Positions 6,129 to 9,760 of a stretch of 9,760 bases of DNA are shown here, piece after piece. Source of the stretch: Deltaproteobacteria bacterium (GTDB taxonomy: Bacteria > Desulfobacterota > B13-G15 > RBG-16-54-18); contig QMLM01000043.1 in the NCBI GenBank assembly GCA_003646745.1, positions 1 through 9,760 on the forward strand, read 5' to 3'. A model generated the notes under the pieces. That model made no database searches, had not been told where the DNA came from, and saw only the letters and a list, made by a program, of their open reading frames with translations. Numbering within the stretch: the stretch's first letter is position 1; the number at the start of each line of letters is the position of its first letter. Both the position numbers and the translations under genes were made by a program.

Positions 6129-7394
6129 ATGACAGAAGGAGTCACCCTCAGAAAAGAAATAGGGGAAAGACTTTCTGATATTGGTAAAGTCGACATCCTT
6201 ATCGGCATACCTAGTTATAATAACGCCAAAACAATTGGACATGTGGTTCAGGCCGTTCAAGGTGGTTTGGCAAAATACTTCCCCGAGAAAAGGGCCGTAC
6301 TTGTAAACTCAGATGGGGGCTCTACCGACGGCACTCCAGATATCATTACCCATACCACCCTGGATCTTCACTCCATCCTTGTCTCTCACAGAGTAACCCC
6401 TCCCTTGAAGTTCGTCATCCCTTACCACGGCATTCCGGGCAAAGGAAGTGCCTTCAGGACAATCTTTGAAATCGCCAACACCCTGGAGGTAAAGGCCTGC
6501 GCCGTGGTCGATGCCGATCTCAGAAGTATCACCCCAGAATGGGTAGACCTGCTCATAAGGCCGATCATTGAGGCTGGTTACGATTATGTCACTCCATACT
6601 ATCTCCGTCATAAATATGATGGGACTATAACTAACAACATCGTCTACCCTCTAACTAGGGCCCTTTACGGCAAAAAAATAAGACAGCCCATCGGGGGAGA
6701 CTTCGGTCTTTCCGGGAAACTGATCTCCTTTTTTCTTGCTAAGGAGGGAATATGGGGCACCGACGTGGCCAAATTTGGCATCGACATCTGGATGACCACC
6801 ACAGCAATCGCATATAATTTTAGAATCTGCCAGGCCTTCCTCGGGGCAAAGATACACGATCCGAAGGAACCCAGCGCAGACCTTAGCGCCATGTTGCATC
6901 AAGTCATCGGCTCCATATTCGACTTGATGGAGACTTACCAGCACATATGGATGGCGATAAGGGGGTCAGAACCTGTCCCTATCTTCGGTTTTCAGTACGA
7001 GGTAGGAGTTGAACCCATTGATATAAACCTCGACGCCATGATAGACAAATTCAAACTGGGGGTAAGGGAGCTGGAAGGAATTTGGGAGCTTTTTCTCAAC
7101 GAGAATATTTTGGACCTCCTAAAGAGGCTTGCTGGACCTCAAGGAAAAAATAATTTTTTCTTCCCCGATGATGTGTGGGCAAAGATCATCTTTGACTTCG
7201 CTGCTGCCGCACACCAAAGGGTCATGGGAAAAGAGCACCTCCTCAAGTCCCTGACTCCCCTCTATCTTGGCAAGGTGGCATCCTTTGTAATAGAGACATG
7301 GGATAGCAGCGCCTCTGAGGTAGAGGAGAGGATCGAACGGCTATGTTTGGCCTTTGAGGAGACAAAACCTCATCTCATCGAAAGATGGGATTAG
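6129..7394 (+). CDS. GT-A glycosyltransferase, mannosylglycerate/glucosylglycerate synthase-like
   Basis: This 421-residue cytoplasmic protein has no membrane segment. The nucleotide-sugar fold begins with DILIGIPSYNNAKTIG (22-37), followed by GGSTDGT (63-69) and PGKGSAFR (103-110). The metal-binding DAD is at 128-130 (VVDADLRSITPEW). Later come QPIGGDFG (186-193), KFGIDIWMTTTAI (216-227) and H243 in GAKIHDPK. The spacing and these motifs resemble mannosylglycerate synthase (GT78) and glucosyl-3-phosphoglycerate synthase (GT81), which join a sugar from GDP-mannose or an NDP-glucose to glycerate or 3-phosphoglycerate. Substrates cannot be read from the sequence. A long helical C-terminal part follows the catalytic core, as in GT78. 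GAGGA lies just before ATG 6129. The next gene begins 17 bases after the stop, which suggests joint expression. Confidence 0.82.
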   Translation: MTEGVTLRKEIGERLSDIGKVDILIGIPSYNNAKTIGHVVQAVQGGLAKYFPEKRAVLVNSDGGSTDGTPDIITHTTLDLHSILVSHRVTPPLKFVIPYHGIPGKGSAFRTIFEIANTLEVKACAVVDADLRSITPEWVDLLIRPIIEAGYDYVTPYYLRHKYDGTITNNIVYPLTRALYGKKIRQPIGGDFGLSGKLISFFLAKEGIWGTDVAKFGIDIWMTTTAIAYNFRICQAFLGAKIHDPKEPSADLSAMLHQVIGSIFDLMETYQHIWMAIRGSEPVPIFGFQYEVGVEPIDINLDAMIDKFKLGVRELEGIWELFLNENILDLLKRLAGPQGKNNFFFPDDVWAKIIFDFAAAAHQRVMGKEHLLKSLTPLYLGKVASFVIETWDSSASEVEERIERLCLAFEETKPHLIERWD

Positions 7395-7411
7395 AAGAAA
7401 GGGAGGCCCCA

Positions 7412-8110
7412 ATGGAGAATTTCCTAGACAGGTTGGTCTTTGAGCCCCTGAAACATTTCTATGAAAGGCTGATAACTTTTTTGCCTAATCTCTTGACAGC
7501 TCTCATTATCACGGGGGTGGGGCTCTTTCTCGGCTGGTTACTGAAGGGGATCATCATCAGGATCTTAAATATCATAAACCTAGATAAGTTCTGTGAAAGA
7601 GCAGGTATCATTCAGGCCCTAGAGAAGGGGGGTATTAAGGAATCTCCCTCTAGATTGGCCGGCAAGATCGTCTACTGGTTGGTGGTAATCAGCTTTCTCA
7701 TTATGTCCCTTGACGCCCTGAATATACCTGCTGTGGGGAATCTGCTGACAAAATTCCTTCTCTTTCTGCCCAATTTATTTGTAGCGTTCATCATCCTCAT
7801 CTTCGGTTACTTTTTAAGCAACTTCTTAGGCCGCGCTGCCCTTATCGCCTCTGTAAACGCCGGAATAAAGGTATCTGGTTTTATTGCCAAGTCGGTAAAG
7901 TTGATCGTCTTCCTCCTCACCCTCGCCATGGCCTTGGAGCAATTGGGCATCGGTAAGGAAACAGTACAGATCGCCTTTGCCATCATCTTTGGAGGGGTTA
8001 TCCTCGCGTTGGCCATAGCCTTTGGTTTGGGAGGAAGAGATATAGCCAAAGACTACCTTGAGAGAAAACTCAAGGGAGAAGGTGATAAGGAGGGACTCAC
8101 CCATCTCTGA
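7412..8110 (+). CDS. TM-helix repeat membrane protein, MscS-related, without beta domain
   Basis: This 232-residue inner-membrane protein has about five hydrophobic segments (residues 27-52, 83-102, 117-139, 159-178, 185-207). FLPNLLTALIITGVGLFLG and FLPNLFVAFIILIFGYFLS are clearly copies of one unit, the conserved TM helix found in small-conductance mechanosensitive channel relatives. The last helix ends in AFGLGGRDIAKDYLERKL, the usual end of this family's pore-like region. The cytoplasmic beta domain and C-terminal cage of MscS are absent, so channel activity cannot be assumed. ATG 7412 is chosen because GGGAGG ends five bases before it. A longer reading from 7385 would overlap the glycosyltransferase stop and lacks a good site. 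It is probably expressed with the glycosyltransferase. Confidence 0.88.
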   Translation: MENFLDRLVFEPLKHFYERLITFLPNLLTALIITGVGLFLGWLLKGIIIRILNIINLDKFCERAGIIQALEKGGIKESPSRLAGKIVYWLVVISFLIMSLDALNIPAVGNLLTKFLLFLPNLFVAFIILIFGYFLSNFLGRAALIASVNAGIKVSGFIAKSVKLIVFLLTLAMALEQLGIGKETVQIAFAIIFGGVILALAIAFGLGGRDIAKDYLERKLKGEGDKEGLTHL

Positions 8111-8198
8111 TTCACCTGTAGTCGATCTCCTGTGCCCTTGCAATGGCCGCCAGAATATGTTAACTAACTTCTTAAAGTCATTAATTTAGTGTGATTTT
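8111..8198 (+). other. Spacer before ftsE
   Basis: This 88-bp gap holds no gene. I see no convincing hairpin terminator and no promoter with both boxes near consensus. There is also no clear Shine-Dalgarno before the ftsE ATG: the bases just upstream read GTGTGATTTT. How ftsE is expressed is therefore open. Confidence 0.5.
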
Positions 8199-8855
8199 AT
8201 GATCCAATTTTTTCAGGTATACAAGACGTACCCGGGTAACATCGAGGCCCTGGCTGATATCAGCTTTAAAATAGAAAAAGGAGAATTTGTATTCATCACG
8301 GGGCCCAGTGGGGCCGGAAAGACGACATTGTTAAAGCTAATCATCCGCGCCGAGAGGCCAGACCGGGGCGAGATACTGGTTAAAGGAAGAAACGTAACTA
8401 GGCTGAAAAACTCACAAATACCTTTTCTGCGCAGAGGGGTGGGCTTTGTCTTTCAGGACTTTAAACTATTAAATCACAAAACCGTATATGAAAATATCTC
8501 CCTGGTCCTGGAGGCCTTGGGATATAAAAAAAGAGAAATCCCCAAAAGGGTCAGGCAGATCTTGAGGGTGGTGGGGCTAGAAGAAAGGGTAGTAAAACAA
8601 ACTCCTTTTAAGCTCTCCGGGGGGGAACAACAGCGGGTGGCCATTGCTAGGGCCTTGGTCAATACCCCTTCTATTCTCTTGGCGGATGAGCCCACAGGAA
8701 ATTTGGACCCGGGGCTTACAGTGGAGATAATGGACCTGTTGGAGAAGGTCAATTACCTGGGGACCACAGTGGTAGTTGCGACCCATGATACAAACCTAGT
8801 GGCCAGGTATAAGAAGAGGGCTTTACCCCTTTATAAGGGAAGATTAGTGGGCTAA
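8199..8855 (+). CDS. ftsE: Cell division ABC-transporter ATPase FtsE
   Basis: FtsE is the cytoplasmic ATPase of the FtsEX complex at the division septum, which uses ATP to control periplasmic peptidoglycan hydrolases through FtsX. The 218-residue length is typical. Walker A GPSGAGKTT is at 35-43, the Q loop FVFQDFKLL around Q86, the ABC signature LSGGEQQR at 139-146, Walker B ILLADE at 159-164 with catalytic E164, the D loop GNLD at 167-170, and the switch histidine H196 in ATHD. All are intact. The start at 8199 gives the normal family beginning (MIQFFQVYKTYPG). ftsX begins four bases after its stop. Confidence 0.97.
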   Translation: MIQFFQVYKTYPGNIEALADISFKIEKGEFVFITGPSGAGKTTLLKLIIRAERPDRGEILVKGRNVTRLKNSQIPFLRRGVGFVFQDFKLLNHKTVYENISLVLEALGYKKREIPKRVRQILRVVGLEERVVKQTPFKLSGGEQQRVAIARALVNTPSILLADEPTGNLDPGLTVEIMDLLEKVNYLGTTVVVATHDTNLVARYKKRALPLYKGRLVG

Positions 8856-8859
8856 AAGG

Positions 8860-9750
8860 ATGGGCGCCTTTTACTTTGTGCGAAGGGCCATAGAAAATAT
8901 GAAGGAGACCGGGCTTACCCACCTCCTGAGCATGGGAACTATCGCAACCTCCTTCTTTCTATTCAGCTCCTTTCTTCTCCTCTCCATAAATTTCGGCACC
9001 TTCCTGGAGACCTGGGAGAAAAAGGTACAGATCATCCTCTATCTGAAGGATGGGGTAGGCGAAAAGAGGGCCTTACAGCTTAAAAGAGAACTACAAAAAC
9101 GAGAAGGGATAAAGGAGGTAAGGTATATTTCCAAGCGTAAGGCCATGGAGTCCTTTAAGCGCGATCTCGCTGGTTATGGGGGGGTGTTGGAGGGACTGAA
9201 GGAAGAGATCTTCCCTGCCTCTTTAGAGATCAAATTGGGCGAAGCCTTTAGGACCCCTGAACGAATAAGGGCATTGGCTGCGAGATTAAAAAAGATAAAA
9301 GAAGCAGAAGAGGTCCAATATGGGGGAATCTGGCTGGAGAGGCTCTCTCTCTTTCTCTATATCCTAAGGTGGGGGGCATGGATTTTGGGAGCAATACTGG
9401 TGATCATCGTCCTCTCAGTCACTGCCAACACCATTCGGCTCACCCTTTACAACAAAAGGGAGGAGATCGAAATTATGAGGCTGGTGGGGGCCACAGAAGC
9501 CTTTGTCAAATTCCCCTTCTATCTGGCAGGAGGGCTACAAGGGCTCTTGGGGGCTGGTGGTTCCCTTCTGTTGCTCTTTTTTCTCTTTCACCTCTTCTCT
9601 TTAAAGATATCCCCATATTTGAGCATCTATTTCGGCCAGTTGCGCTTGAGTTTCCTTCCCCCTGACCTGATTGCGGAGGTGCTTGGAGTGGGGGTGGCCT
9701 CGGGACTGATGGGAGGAATTCTCTCCTTGAGGAAAGCGGCAGGGATTTAA
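8860..9750 (+). CDS. ftsX: Cell division protein FtsX
   Basis: FtsX is the membrane partner of FtsE. It passes the ATPase signal across the inner membrane to murein hydrolases or their activators (EnvC-type proteins in many Gram-negatives). The 296 residues follow the family plan: a short cytoplasmic N-terminus, membrane segment 1 (about 22-45), a large extracytoplasmic domain (about 46-166), then segments at about 167-190, 219-247 and 269-290. The conserved cytoplasmic loop after segment 2 is present (NTIRLTLYNKREEIEIMRLVGAT, split here as NTIRLTLYNK then REEIEIMRLVGAT). The ATG follows the ftsE stop by four bases. AAAAGG abuts the ATG, so the ribosome-binding site is poor and translation is probably coupled to ftsE. 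Confidence 0.96.
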   Translation: MGAFYFVRRAIENMKETGLTHLLSMGTIATSFFLFSSFLLLSINFGTFLETWEKKVQIILYLKDGVGEKRALQLKRELQKREGIKEVRYISKRKAMESFKRDLAGYGGVLEGLKEEIFPASLEIKLGEAFRTPERIRALAARLKKIKEAEEVQYGGIWLERLSLFLYILRWGAWILGAILVIIVLSVTANTIRLTLYNKREEIEIMRLVGATEAFVKFPFYLAGGLQGLLGAGGSLLLLFFLFHLFSLKISPYLSIYFGQLRLSFLPPDLIAEVLGVGVASGLMGGILSLRKAAGI

Positions 9751-9754
9751 AGGC

Positions 9755-9760
9755 ATGAAA
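9755..9760 (+). CDS. Start of a further gene, off window
   Basis: An ATG followed by AAA (Met-Lys) begins four bases after the ftsX stop and runs into the right edge. In many bacteria ftsEX is followed by a gene for a murein hydrolase activator of the M23/EnvC type, and a signal peptide would fit a Met-Lys start. With two codons visible the product cannot be named. Confidence 0.35.

Noticed and set aside
6309..6944. Minus-strand open frames inside the glycosyltransferase gene
   Set aside because: They are shadows of a gene with clear GT-A motifs and resemble no known protein.
8140..8190. Promoter for ftsE in the AT-rich spacer
   Set aside because: No pair of boxes is closer than a weak TTAACT-16-TAATTT, which could easily be chance.
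1..9760. CRISPR array, transposon, integrase, toxin-antitoxin or phage defence genes
   Set aside because: There are no regularly spaced repeats, no transposase or integrase motifs and no terminal repeats. The tRNA is intact with no duplicated attachment-like segment seen beside it.

Overview
This 9.76 kb stretch looks like ordinary chromosome of a Gram-negative bacterium. The intact yebC-ruvC-ruvA-ruvB order, the ftsE-ftsX pair, a lipoprotein with a lipobox and a single-domain GDP-mannose pyrophosphorylase next to a stand-alone cupin isomerase domain would fit Desulfobacterota (the former Deltaproteobacteria). That placement is inference from gene order and protein style only. There is no sign of phage, transposon, integron or CRISPR material.

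The left half (1-5211) is on the minus strand. Reading in the direction of transcription, a cupin-type mannose-6-phosphate isomerase domain gene (5211-4846) is followed by mannose-1-phosphate guanylyltransferase (4841-3771), and together they look like a GDP-mannose supply unit. A weak terminator-like hairpin follows. Next come a consensus sigma-70-type promoter, tRNA-Val(CAC), a 16-bp imperfect hairpin, and the chain yebC-ruvC-ruvA-ruvB, in which each gene overlaps the next by the four bases ATGA. A MocA/MobA-like nucleotidyltransferase gene runs off the left edge.

The right half (5444-9760) is on the plus strand. A YajG-like lipoprotein gene has a good promoter of its own. It is followed by a glycosyltransferase resembling the mannosylglycerate synthase/glucosyl-3-phosphoglycerate synthase group, a five-helix membrane protein with the conserved TM-helix repeat of MscS-like proteins, then ftsE and ftsX. 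The ATG of one more gene lies in the last six bases.

The centre is a 232-bp divergent control region (5212-5443). It holds two candidate promoters that face opposite ways and share the same TATA bases. On the minus side there is a leader of about 150 nt with a possible three-way junction. The most coherent new idea here is a small osmoadaptation or glycoconjugate locus: GDP-mannose is made on one side, and a GT-A glycosyltransferase of the glycerate-glycoside group sits on the other with a channel-like membrane protein. None of this has been tested. The rest is standard DNA repair, translation and cell-division machinery.
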